From Haladaptatus sp. ZSTT2 (GTDB taxonomy: Archaea; Halobacteriota; Halobacteria; Halobacteriales; Halococcaceae), in contig NZ_JBAMHQ010000002.1 in NCBI RefSeq assembly GCF_037081775.1, positions 310,001 to 374,000 of the forward strand: a DNA stretch of 64,000 nucleotides, in the 5' to 3' direction. Under the pieces are notes generated by a model. The model saw nothing but the letters and a program-made list of their open reading frames with translations, made no database searches and had not been told where the DNA came from. The position numbers and the translations under genes were made by a program. Positions 34,685-42,858 of the stretch are shown here, piece after piece. How positions within the stretch are numbered: position 1 is the first letter of the stretch; each line of letters opens with the position of its first letter.

Positions 34685-34691
34685 AAAAAAA
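34685..34691 (-). terminator. U7-type terminator after pxpA
   Basis: A seven-A run on the + strand, 25 nt beyond the pxpA stop on the minus strand, gives a U7 tract at the transcript end. Confidence 0.4.
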
Positions 34692-34715
34692 CGGACGCTA
34701 GATTGTGAATCTCAC

Positions 34716-35477
34716 TCAGACAATCTCGTCAAGCTTTGCGAGTTCGATTCCATACTCGTCTTTTTCTGCGTGAATCGCTTCGAGAATCTCGACGGCGTTC
34801 GCGCCGTCGCCGTGGATGCAGATGGTGTCTGCGGGCATTTCAATCACTTCGCCAGACGGCGTCTCGATTTCGTCGTCGAGCGCCATGCTCACGAACCGTT
34901 CGACCATCAAGTCGGTGTCGCGCGGGCCAACTTTCCGCTCGACGATGAGACTCCCATCCGGACGATAGTCGATGTCGATGAAGCCTTCGAACACTGACCG
35001 CAGCTCGTCGTACTCTTGGGCGACGTTGTAGATGTTCATGTCGGTGGCGACGAACACGAGACTCGGGTCTACTTTGAGTAAGCCTTCGATGACCGCCCGG
35101 GTGTGGTCTGCACTCTGTGAGAGCATCGTGTACATCGCGCCGTGGGGTTTGACGTGTTGCATCGACAGGTCGTAGTAGTCAGCGAACACGCGAATCCCAC
35201 CCAGCTGGTGGATGACGAAGTCGCGGAGTTCCTCGGGGGAGGCGTCCATCGTGCGCCGCCCAAAGCCCATTCTGTCCGGCAGCCCCGGGTGGACGCCGAT
35301 GCCGACGTCGTGTTCTGCAGCGAGGGCGACCGTCTCGCGCATGACGTGTGGGTCGCCCGCGTGGTAGTCTGCGGCGATGTTCGCAGAGGTGATGTAGGGC
35401 ATCACCCCTTCGTCATTGCCCATCTCCCAGTTTCCATAGCTCTCTCCCATGTCGCAGTTGATGTCCACTGAAACCAT
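34716..35477 (-). CDS. pxpA: 5-oxoprolinase subunit PxpA (LamB/YcsF family)
   Basis: A 253-residue LamB/YcsF protein, the hydrolytic-domain partner of PxpBC in ATP-dependent 5-oxoprolinase (5-oxoproline to glutamate). Typical opening DINCDMGESYGNWEMGNDE, and HPGLPDRMGFGRR, HVKPHGAMYTML and ICIHGDGANAVEILEAI. ATG 35477 is chosen because a TATA-like AGCTATAATT lies 25-33 nt upstream; an ATG five codons earlier would be too close. Divergent from the aminotransferase gene, sharing a 135-nt promoter with the TGTCAC palindrome. Its partners are 8 kb away, beyond the sulfur island. Confidence 0.93.
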   Translation of the reverse strand: MVSVDINCDMGESYGNWEMGNDEGVMPYITSANIAADYHAGDPHVMRETVALAAEHDVGIGVHPGLPDRMGFGRRTMDASPEELRDFVIHQLGGIRVFADYYDLSMQHVKPHGAMYTMLSQSADHTRAVIEGLLKVDPSLVFVATDMNIYNVAQEYDELRSVFEGFIDIDYRPDGSLIVERKVGPRDTDLMVERFVSMALDDEIETPSGEVIEMPADTICIHGDGANAVEILEAIHAEKDEYGIELAKLDEIV

Positions 35478-35567
35478 GCCAGTATCTCGCACGACATCCC
35501 AATTATAGCTTCCGCCTTCCCGTCCCAGTCTACAATCTGCGAATCAGCCGGGTGCGTGTCGAAACCA

Positions 35568-35582
35568 TGTCACGAAGTGACA
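35568..35582. promoter_or_regulatory. Palindrome TGTCACGAAGTGACA, copy 1
   Basis: Perfect 6+6 arms with a 3-nt spacer, in the divergent pxpA/aminotransferase promoter. It lies immediately upstream of the plus-strand TATA (CCTATAT, about 35584-35590), 31-45 nt before ATG 35613. Same arms as the copy at 38569; the centre differs at one base. Confidence 0.6.
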
Positions 35583-35612
35583 ACCTATATGGTGACGCCC
35601 TGTGACCCTTAG

Positions 35613-36953
35613 ATGATGAGCGCAGGGCCTCCCATCGACGAACTACACCTAGCAGACGCACCGCACCTCGAAACCTCGATTCCCGGACCCGAGTCGGATC
35701 GACTTATCGAGCGACAAAAGCGAATCGAAAGCAACGCCGTTGCCTATCCACGAAGTGTTCCCATCGCCCTCGACGCGGCGAAAGGCTCGACGGTTCGGGA
35801 CGTTGATGGAAACATCTTCCTCGACTTCTTCGCTGGCATCGGCGTACTGAACGTCGGCCACTCGAACCCGTACGTCCTCGAAGGCGTCCATGAGCAGACG
35901 GAGAAAATCACCCACACGATTGATTTCCCCACCGAGACACGCCTCGACTTCATCGAGGCACTCGACGGGATTGCACCGGGCGGGCTCAAAGGAAACAACA
36001 AAGTTGTCTTCGGCGGCCCGAGCGGTAGCGACGCCATCGAAGGCTCCATCAAACTCGCAAAGCACAACACGGGCCGGACCGGACTGCTCGCCTTCGAGGG
36101 AGCCTATCACGGCTCGACTGGCGGGGCGCTCAGCCTCACCGCCGGGAAGAAGTACAAGAAAGGCTACGAGCCACTCCTGCCGGGGGTCGTCCACGCACCG
36201 TACCCCTCGACCGACGAAGAATGCGCACACGCGCTCGACCACATCCAGACGGTTCTCGAAGACCCCTACAGCGGGAAGGAGAATCCAGCAGGCATCTGGG
36301 TCGAGCCGATTCAAGGCGAAGGCGGCGTCGTCGTGCCACCCCAAGAGTTCCTGCCCGGCCTGCGCGACCTCGCAGACGACAACGACGTGATGCTCATCTT
36401 CGATGAGATTCAATCCGGCTTCGGGCGTTCGGGCAAGTGGTTCGCCTCCGAGTGGTCGGGCGTGACCCCTGACGCAATGACGATGGCGAAAGGCATCGGC
36501 GGTGCGGGCCTGCCGCTCGGCGCGGTCATGTATCACGAGAAGTTCGATACGTGGGGGCCGGGCGGCCACATCGGCACGTTCCGCGGCAACGTCCCCGCCA
36601 TGCGCGGGGGCATCCGCGCCATCGAATACATCGAGGAACACGACCTGCTCGCACACGCACGCGACCTCGGCACCTACCTCAGAGACCGCCTCGCTGAAGC
36701 CACCGACCCCGCGACAACGGAGGTACGCGGCGAAGGGCTGTTCATCGGCGTCGAGATGTGGGACGAAGACGGAAACCCACTCTCAGACACGGTCAAGGCC
36801 ATCCAGAAGTACTGCTACGAACACGGCGTGCTCGTCTGGTCTGCCGGTCGCTACGGCAACGTGCTCCGCCTGCTTCCGGCACTCGTCATGACCAAGGCGC
36901 AAGCCGAAGCGGGCATGGACATCATCACCGCAGGAATCGAGGCGCACACGTAG
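35613..36953 (+). CDS. Class III PLP-dependent aminotransferase
   Basis: A 446-residue fold-type I enzyme, for example 4-aminobutyrate, beta-alanine or diaminobutyrate aminotransferase. Seen: DGNIFLDFFAGIGVLNVGH at the N terminus, the PLP-phosphate loop GPSGSDAIEGSIK, GAYHGSTGGALSLT, LIFDEIQSGFGRSGKW, and Lys293 in MTMAKGIGGAG as the Schiff-base lysine. Leaderless start behind CCTATAT and the TGTCAC palindrome. Amidase and hydantoinase genes follow on the same strand, so the amino group donor may be an omega-amino acid released from a ring-opened ureide (inference). Confidence 0.92.
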   Translation: MMSAGPPIDELHLADAPHLETSIPGPESDRLIERQKRIESNAVAYPRSVPIALDAAKGSTVRDVDGNIFLDFFAGIGVLNVGHSNPYVLEGVHEQTEKITHTIDFPTETRLDFIEALDGIAPGGLKGNNKVVFGGPSGSDAIEGSIKLAKHNTGRTGLLAFEGAYHGSTGGALSLTAGKKYKKGYEPLLPGVVHAPYPSTDEECAHALDHIQTVLEDPYSGKENPAGIWVEPIQGEGGVVVPPQEFLPGLRDLADDNDVMLIFDEIQSGFGRSGKWFASEWSGVTPDAMTMAKGIGGAGLPLGAVMYHEKFDTWGPGGHIGTFRGNVPAMRGGIRAIEYIEEHDLLAHARDLGTYLRDRLAEATDPATTEVRGEGLFIGVEMWDEDGNPLSDTVKAIQKYCYEHGVLVWSAGRYGNVLRLLPALVMTKAQAEAGMDIITAGIEAHT

Positions 36954-37039
36954 GGTAGTTCTCGATTTTCAGACCGCCACAAACCCACCGAAATTGTCTG
37001 CGACGGCGGATTTAAGAGACTCCCCGGAGAGGTGAGGGT

Positions 37040-37090
37040 ATGACGAGACAGCGACTGCGCCGGGCGTCCCGTTGGAGGAGCGTACGATGA
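37040..37090 (+). CDS. Putative 16-codon leader ORF before the amidase gene
   Basis: A very short frame (MTRQRLRRASRWRSVR) that begins 28 nt downstream of a TATA-like GATTTAAG (about 37010-37018), exactly where a leaderless message would start, and whose TGA overlaps the amidase ATG (ATGA). The peptide is arginine-rich, which is odd for an acidic haloarchaeal proteome, so the encoded peptide may be irrelevant and the overlap a translation-coupling device. Could be chance. Confidence 0.35.
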   Translation: MTRQRLRRASRWRSVR

Positions 37091-38511
37091 GCGAACCAGA
37101 CCTCGCGCTCATGCGCGAGCAAGCAGCCAGATTCGCCTTCGACCTTCCAGATTCGGTTCTCGAAGAGCTGGTTTCGGCCGCGCTCGATGAAGCGGACGTT
37201 GACGAAACGCCGCCACCGACTGGCGAGAATCGCGGCCAGCAGAGTACGGACAACGAAAACGCCCTACTCGCCGTTTACGACGAACCGCGAATCGAGACGC
37301 CGGACGGGCCGCTTGCAGGCCAGACAATTGCGGTGAAAGACAACATCGCGGTCGCAAACCTAGAGATGACGTGTGGGTCTGCCCACTACTCGCTCGTCCC
37401 GACGTTCGACGCGCCCGTCATCGAGCGCCTGCTCGCGGCGGGCGGCGCGCTCGTTGGCAAGGCGAACATGGAGCCGTTCGCGATGGGTCCGACCGGCGAG
37501 TTCAGCGACTTCGGGCACGTAACGAATCCGACCGCCCCAGACTTCGTCGCAGGCGGGTCGTCGAGTGGGAGCGGTGCGGCTGTCGCCGCAGGAACCGTCG
37601 ATATCGCGCTCGGAAGTGACACCGGCGGGAGCATCCGCATCCCCGCCGCGTGCTGTGGCGTCGTCGGCGCGAAACCGTCGCACCGACTCGTTCCACGCTA
37701 CGGCTTCGTCGATTTCGCCCCGTCGCTCGACACGATTGGGCCGCTCACCCGCGATGTAGACACGGCGGCGCGCACCCTCGCGGCAATGGCTGGGCCCGAC
37801 CCACGCGACCCAACTGTCGCTGGCACCGATCTCGATGGTATCGAAGGCAGCCTCACCGACTTTACAGACCTCACTGTCGGAATTCCGGATACGGCTTTCG
37901 ACCGGGCCGAGAGCGCCGTCGATTCGACGGTTCGGGCGACCGCAGACCGGCTCGCGGACGTTGGCATCGAGACGAAACCCGTTTCCCTCGACTTGAATCT
38001 CGAACACGCCTATCTGAACATTGGGTCGGCCGAGTTCTGCTGGCTGCTCGCGGGCAACGGGGTCGTGCGCGGGTTTGGCTCCGGGTACAGCGAAGAACTC
38101 CGCGCCGCGTTCGAACGGGCGAGAGAACAGGGCCTTGGCGACCACGTCGCCCGTCGCATCCTTCCGCCAGCGTTCTTAGACGCGAAAACGGGAGGGAAAG
38201 CCTACGCTCGTGCCCGCAGAGACGGCATCGACTTCGCCGAACGACTCGCTGCGACCTTCGAGGACGTGGATGCACTCGTGATGCCGACCCTCCGGACGCT
38301 CCCGCCCGCAATCGGTGAGACGACGACGCGTGAAGATTTCCTCCCGCTCATTGGCAACACCGCGCCGTTCAACATCACCGGGTCGCCCGCCGTTTCGGTT
38401 CCAGTTGGGACGGTCGATGGACTGCCGGTTAGCGCGCAAGCCGTCGCACCGCAGTTCGATGACGCGACTGCGCTCCGGGTGGCAGCGGCGCTCGAAGTGG
38501 TTGGCGAATAG
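37087..38511 (+). CDS. Amidase (amidase-signature family)
   Basis: A 474-residue amidase-signature hydrolase. The Ser-cisSer-Lys triad elements are in place: AVKDNI with the Lys, GGSSSGSGAAVAAG with the cis-Ser, and GSDTGGSIRIPAACCG with the nucleophilic Ser. Family members hydrolyse amides, including Asn/Gln amides of tRNA, but the context (aminotransferase, hydantoinase) favours a catabolic amidase. ATG 37087 was chosen; a GGAGG lies 9 nt upstream, a rare clear Shine-Dalgarno in this window, and an upstream TTG in frame is less likely. Confidence 0.91.
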   Translation: MSEPDLALMREQAARFAFDLPDSVLEELVSAALDEADVDETPPPTGENRGQQSTDNENALLAVYDEPRIETPDGPLAGQTIAVKDNIAVANLEMTCGSAHYSLVPTFDAPVIERLLAAGGALVGKANMEPFAMGPTGEFSDFGHVTNPTAPDFVAGGSSSGSGAAVAAGTVDIALGSDTGGSIRIPAACCGVVGAKPSHRLVPRYGFVDFAPSLDTIGPLTRDVDTAARTLAAMAGPDPRDPTVAGTDLDGIEGSLTDFTDLTVGIPDTAFDRAESAVDSTVRATADRLADVGIETKPVSLDLNLEHAYLNIGSAEFCWLLAGNGVVRGFGSGYSEELRAAFERAREQGLGDHVARRILPPAFLDAKTGGKAYARARRDGIDFAERLAATFEDVDALVMPTLRTLPPAIGETTTREDFLPLIGNTAPFNITGSPAVSVPVGTVDGLPVSAQAVAPQFDDATALRVAAALEVVGE

Positions 38512-38568
38512 TCTCCAACAGTGGACAGTGGCCGTTTTGCCACTTCCCCACAGTGAACCTTTTTGTAG

Positions 38569-38583
38569 TGTCACGAGGTGACA
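38569..38583. promoter_or_regulatory. Palindrome TGTCACGAGGTGACA, copy 2
   Basis: Same arms as the 35568 copy. Here it sits between a TATA-like CTTTTTGTAG (about 38558-38567) and the hydantoinase ATG (38589), a position where a bound protein would block transcription start. Upstream versus downstream of TATA in the two promoters suggests opposite effects or a shared repressor at the first. Confidence 0.6.
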
Positions 38584-38588
38584 TACAT

Positions 38589-39968
38589 ATGCCTGTAGAC
38601 ACAGTCATCAGTGGGGGCACGCTCGTCACTTCGACCGACATGTTCGACGCGAGTCTCGCCATCGACGGTGGGAAAATCGTCGCCGTCGGCACCGACGAAT
38701 CGATGCCGGACGCGGACGAAGTCGTCGATGCAAGCGGGATGCTCGTCATGCCGGGAATCATCGACCCGCACGTTCACATCGAAGACCACTTTTCGGTTGA
38801 TACGTACGAAACGGGAACTGGGGCAGCCGCCCTCGGGGGCGTCACGACGTACATCGACTTCGCGTGGCAGGCGTGGGTTGGTGAGTTGAGCAACTACGAA
38901 GAAGAGGGCACCCTCATGGAGGGCATCGAGGAAAAGAAAGAGAAAGGCAAGAAGGCAATCATCGATTACAGCGTTCACGGCGCGCTCACGCGCCAAGACC
39001 CCGCCGTGCTCGATGAACTCGAAGACGCGGTGGAAGCGGGCGTTACCTCGTTCAAGATGTTCACGGCCTACGAAATCGGCCTCGACAACGGGTTCATGAA
39101 CACCGTCCTCCAACGCATCGCGGAACTCGATGCCGTTGGCGTGTTCCACACCGAAGACCCCGACGTGTGCGACGAACTGACCGCGCAGTTCCAAGAAGAG
39201 GGGAAAGGCGACCCGACGTGGTATCCACAGTCGCGCCCCGACTACGCAGAGGCCATGGCTGCAGAGGACGCTGTGCGGATGGCGACCGAAGCCGGTGCGA
39301 AGTACTACGGCATCCACACGAGCTGTCGGAAGTCCGCGGACGTCCTCGAACAGTTCCAGGTCGATGGCTCGCTCGTCCGCGGCGAGACGTGTACCCACTA
39401 TCTCGCCCTCGACGACTCGATTTACGGCGAACTCGGCAATCAGGCGATGATTGCGCCGCCAATCCGCAAGCCAGACGACAACGAAGCGATGTTCGAACAC
39501 CTCCAGAAGGGCACGCTCGGCGTGGTCTCGACCGACCACTGTGGGTACAAACTGGAAGGAAAGAACGTCGATAACTGGTGGGAGAGCACCTTCGGCGCAA
39601 ACGGCCTGCAAGCGAGCCTTCCGGTGGTTCACGACGAAGCGGTGAACAACCGTGGTTTCTCCTATCCGTTCCTCGTGCGCGTGATGAGCACGTATCCAGC
39701 CCAGACGTTCGGCCTCACGGAGAAGGGGTCGCTTGACCCCGGTTCTGACGCCGACATCGTCCTGTTCGACCCGAACGAGACGTACACCATCAAAGCAGAA
39801 GACAACGCCTCTGCGGCTGACTTCTCCATCTACGAAGGCAAAGAGGTCACCGGCCGCGTCAAGCAGACGTACGTCCGCGGCGAATGCGTCGCGAAAGACG
39901 GCGAGGTCGTTGGGTCGCCGGGCCACGGCGAGTTCGTCGTGCGCGACATTCCAGACTGGAGCGTCTGA
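38589..39968 (+). CDS. Hydantoinase/dihydropyrimidinase-type cyclic amidohydrolase
   Basis: A 459-residue binuclear-metal amidohydrolase that opens hydantoins, dihydropyrimidines or allantoin. Metal ligands are visible in order: DPHVHIED (two His), SFKMFTAY with the Lys that is carboxylated, HTED, YGIHTSC, and STDHCGY with the last Asp. Length is typical. ATG 38589 is taken since the frame upstream overlaps the palindrome and TATA. Product would be an N-carbamoyl amino acid for the M20 hydrolase at 51863 (inference). Confidence 0.92.
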   Translation: MPVDTVISGGTLVTSTDMFDASLAIDGGKIVAVGTDESMPDADEVVDASGMLVMPGIIDPHVHIEDHFSVDTYETGTGAAALGGVTTYIDFAWQAWVGELSNYEEEGTLMEGIEEKKEKGKKAIIDYSVHGALTRQDPAVLDELEDAVEAGVTSFKMFTAYEIGLDNGFMNTVLQRIAELDAVGVFHTEDPDVCDELTAQFQEEGKGDPTWYPQSRPDYAEAMAAEDAVRMATEAGAKYYGIHTSCRKSADVLEQFQVDGSLVRGETCTHYLALDDSIYGELGNQAMIAPPIRKPDDNEAMFEHLQKGTLGVVSTDHCGYKLEGKNVDNWWESTFGANGLQASLPVVHDEAVNNRGFSYPFLVRVMSTYPAQTFGLTEKGSLDPGSDADIVLFDPNETYTIKAEDNASAADFSIYEGKEVTGRVKQTYVRGECVAKDGEVVGSPGHGEFVVRDIPDWSV

Positions 39969-40062
39969 GCCACCGACACCTGTCAATTTTTGTGCGAATG
40001 TGCCCCATAAATCACCCGCAGAGGGGACACTCTTTTATTGGTACGGAGTAACATGATGGTAG

Positions 40063-41832
40063 ATGAGTAGCGTACACAAGCGGCCCGAAGCCGAGGAACC
40101 TGCGGAGGAACCGGTTCCGCAGTTTCCCCACGCGAACTGCGTCGCAGTCCGCGTGATGGCGAACGTCCTTGAATCGACGTTTGGCCCCCGGTCACGCGAC
40201 AAACTGGTCGTCAACCAAGTCGCCACGCAACACGAACCCGAAAACGAAGGACTCCCGAAAATGGACGACTTCACCGTGGCGAACGACGGTGCGACCCTCT
40301 TGAACGCCCTTCCACTCGAACACCCCGTTGCGCCCATCGTCACGCGGATTCTCGGCCCGGAACGCCCGGGAGAAACGTCTGTCGAAGGCCAAGACATCCC
40401 CGACGGCGTCTCTGGAGGCGTTATTCTGACTGGGGCCTTACTGTCGAACGCCGAAGACCTGCTTGAACTGGGGCTGCACTCCTACGACATTCGACAGGGC
40501 TACGCCATCGCCCTCGAACAGGCGCTTTCTACCCTCTCTGCACACTCGAAGCCGCTCTCAGTATTCGACGACCCGGCGGCAACCGCCCACGCGATCGCGC
40601 GCACGGCGATGACGGGCAACGACATCGGCGGCCTCGCAGACGAGTGGGCGTCGCTCGCGGTGGCGGCAGTGGACGAAATCGGACGACCAACCGAGGAGAC
40701 GTTCAGCGTTCGATGTCTCGGAGAAGGGTCGCTTTCCGACTCTCGACTCGTCCACGGAGCGATTCTCGACCGCAACACGCGCGCGAGCGACGAGATGCCG
40801 CGACACGTAGAAGAGGCGACGGTGCTCCTGCTCGACGGCCACAACTCGGGCGGGCTTCAAGACCCGAAATGGGACGAGAATATGGTCATGCAACTCGAAT
40901 CGCGGAGCCAACTTGACGACTTAGACGCCCACCACGCCGCCCGCCGGAAGGCGGTGGTTGACCACTACGTCTCGCTCGGCGTCGATGTCGTCATCACGCG
41001 GCTCGGCATTAGTCAGGAGTATCAACGTCTGCTCGCGGATGCAGGCATCATGGGGATTCGGGGCGTGAGCGTCCTCGAAATGAAGCAGTGTGCGCGAGCC
41101 ACGGGTGCGAGGCTTGTGCGTCACCCCGGCGACGTGTCTGCAGACGACCTCGGATACGCGGGGAGCGTCTCTGAGGTGCGCATCGAACCGCGACGCGGCC
41201 GCCGGAAGAACCGCTACATGACCGTCATCGACGGGTGTGAGGGGGCAAATGGCGTCGCTGCCGAAATTCACGGCGTCTCCGGCCAACCCGCAGACCAAGC
41301 CGCGACTGAACTCAGAAAGGCAGCCGCCGCGCTCGCTGCGGCTCGCGGTGAGGGAGGTGCAAAAACGGGCGTCGTTCCGGGCGCGGGTGCAATCGAACTC
41401 ACGCTTGCGTCTGCCGTTCGTGGGCACGCACCGCAGGTTTCGAGCCGCGCACAGCTCGCCGTCGAGGCGTTCGCAGACGCGCTCGAACGTACGGTCGCGG
41501 CGCTCATCGACAACGGCGGCCACGACCGCCTCTCGGTGCTCGCAAACCTCCACGCTGCCCGTGCTGGTGGCGACACCGAAATCGGCTTCGTCTACCCGGA
41601 CGGTAAGATATCGAACGCTGTCGACGCTGGCGTTCTCGACCCGACTGACTACAAACAACGCCTGCTCGTGACCGCTACCGAGGTCGCAGACCTCATCCTC
41701 CGCGTCGACGACGCGATTGACGCCACCTTCTCTGAGGAACCGGCCGGGCCGGGCGACGTCATCTACGAAGACCGCGCGGAGAACCACCTCGACTACTTAG
41801 AGGAAAATCCCGGCACGCGCTGGGACCGGTAA
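40063..41832 (+). CDS. Divergent group II chaperonin (thermosome)-like protein
   Basis: A 589-residue protein with the thermosome domain order. Conserved: TFGPRSRDKLVV, VANDGATLLNALPLEHP, ARTAMTGNDIGG, LARATG-like CARATGARLV, ADDLGYAGSV and VVPGAGAIELTLASAV. Changed: the nucleotide motif GDGTTT is PDGVSGG (residues 113-119), the Asp of the helix corresponding to thermosome EDSL is Ala (AAAALAA, about residues 420-428), and the Gly-Met-rich tail is absent. So it looks like a chaperonin with lost or weakened ATPase. A TATA-like TTTTATTGG lies 25-32 nt upstream. It sits among catabolic genes, not with cct genes. Confidence 0.85.
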   Translation: MSSVHKRPEAEEPAEEPVPQFPHANCVAVRVMANVLESTFGPRSRDKLVVNQVATQHEPENEGLPKMDDFTVANDGATLLNALPLEHPVAPIVTRILGPERPGETSVEGQDIPDGVSGGVILTGALLSNAEDLLELGLHSYDIRQGYAIALEQALSTLSAHSKPLSVFDDPAATAHAIARTAMTGNDIGGLADEWASLAVAAVDEIGRPTEETFSVRCLGEGSLSDSRLVHGAILDRNTRASDEMPRHVEEATVLLLDGHNSGGLQDPKWDENMVMQLESRSQLDDLDAHHAARRKAVVDHYVSLGVDVVITRLGISQEYQRLLADAGIMGIRGVSVLEMKQCARATGARLVRHPGDVSADDLGYAGSVSEVRIEPRRGRRKNRYMTVIDGCEGANGVAAEIHGVSGQPADQAATELRKAAAALAAARGEGGAKTGVVPGAGAIELTLASAVRGHAPQVSSRAQLAVEAFADALERTVAALIDNGGHDRLSVLANLHAARAGGDTEIGFVYPDGKISNAVDAGVLDPTDYKQRLLVTATEVADLILRVDDAIDATFSEEPAGPGDVIYEDRAENHLDYLEENPGTRWDR

Positions 41833-41987
41833 CAACCGTTCGCGTTTTGCGGCGATTTCGGTGCGAACTTCCCCGTTTTACTCCGTTTCATGCACCATAC
41901 TGCCGGTTTTCTCTGACTGAAAATGGCAAGTAATGTGACAACTCGGTAAAGACTTAACCAGTTTCACTGGGAATTACAGCCTGACGC

Positions 41988-42827
41988 ATGACAAAAGCTA
42001 CCGTTTGCCTATCGTACGATTTCGACGCCGTATCGACCTGGCTGTGGTCCTACGATTCGTGGGACGAACCAACCCGACACTCCCGCGGTGTGTTCGGTGC
42101 CGAGGTTGGCGCGCCACGACTGCTCGACCTGCACGACAAATACGACATTCCTGCGACGTGGTTCATTCCTGGCCACACCATCGACAGTTTCCCTGAGATT
42201 AGTGGAGAGGTTTGGGATCGTGGCTACGACATCCAACACCACGGGTGGAGTCACACTGGCCCAGCAACGTTCGAATCAGAAGAAGCAGAACGCGCAGACG
42301 TCGAACGCGCCGTCGACTGCATCGTTGATCTCACCGGCCGCAAGCCAACCGGCTATCGCTCGCCGGCATGGGACTTTTCTTCACACACCCTCGACATCTT
42401 AGAAGATATCGGCATCGAGTGGGATTCGAGCAAGATGGCTTCTGACTTCAAACCGCACTACACCTACGGCGGGTGGAGCGCCCCAGAAGACGGCCCATAC
42501 GACCGCGGCGAACCAACCGACATTGTCGAACTCCCCGTCTCGTGGCAGCGCGACGACTGGCCGCCGTTCACGTTCACGTGGGCACGCCCACACCGCATGG
42601 GGTACGTCAGTGAAGATTCCATCTTCCAGCGCTGGTACGACCAATTCGACTGGATGTACGACAACGTCGATGATGGCGTGTTCATCCTCACGATGCACCC
42701 ACAGGTTATCGGTCAGGGCCACCGGCTCATGCGCTTAGAGAAACTCATCCAGCACATGCAGACCAAGCCCGGCGTCGAGTTCAAAGAGATGGACACCGTC
42801 GCCACCGAGTTCAGAGAAGCGAACTAA
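41988..42827 (+). CDS. Polysaccharide deacetylase-fold hydrolase (PuuE-like)
   Basis: A 279-residue NodB-fold protein. Motif 1 Asp is in CLSYDFDAVS, the metal-binding His pair in QHHGWSHTGP, and motif 3 in GYRSPAWDFS. The SPAWDF and the C-terminal FILTMHPQVIGQG are typical of PuuE-like members, some of which are cofactor-independent allantoinases or act on peptidoglycan-like amides. A catabolic ureide or amide hydrolase is favoured by context. A half-site TGTGACA lies about 47-53 nt upstream. No signal peptide, so it acts in the cytoplasm. Confidence 0.87.
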   Translation: MTKATVCLSYDFDAVSTWLWSYDSWDEPTRHSRGVFGAEVGAPRLLDLHDKYDIPATWFIPGHTIDSFPEISGEVWDRGYDIQHHGWSHTGPATFESEEAERADVERAVDCIVDLTGRKPTGYRSPAWDFSSHTLDILEDIGIEWDSSKMASDFKPHYTYGGWSAPEDGPYDRGEPTDIVELPVSWQRDDWPPFTFTWARPHRMGYVSEDSIFQRWYDQFDWMYDNVDDGVFILTMHPQVIGQGHRLMRLEKLIQHMQTKPGVEFKEMDTVATEFREAN

Positions 42828-42839
42828 ACCCACGTCGAA

Positions 42840-42846
42840 TTTTTTT
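42840..42846 (+). terminator. T7 run between convergent genes
   Basis: Seven T 12 nt after the deacetylase-fold gene stop on the + strand; archaeal U-tract terminator. The MmgE/PrpD gene ends opposite at 42859. Confidence 0.4.
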
Positions 42847-42858
42847 AAACCGGGTTCC

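Noticed and set aside
35529-35545. TCTACAAT...GCGAAT, resembling the IclR-type dyad
   Set aside because: The spacing differs by one base from the 17-mer and the symmetry is lost, so it is probably chance.
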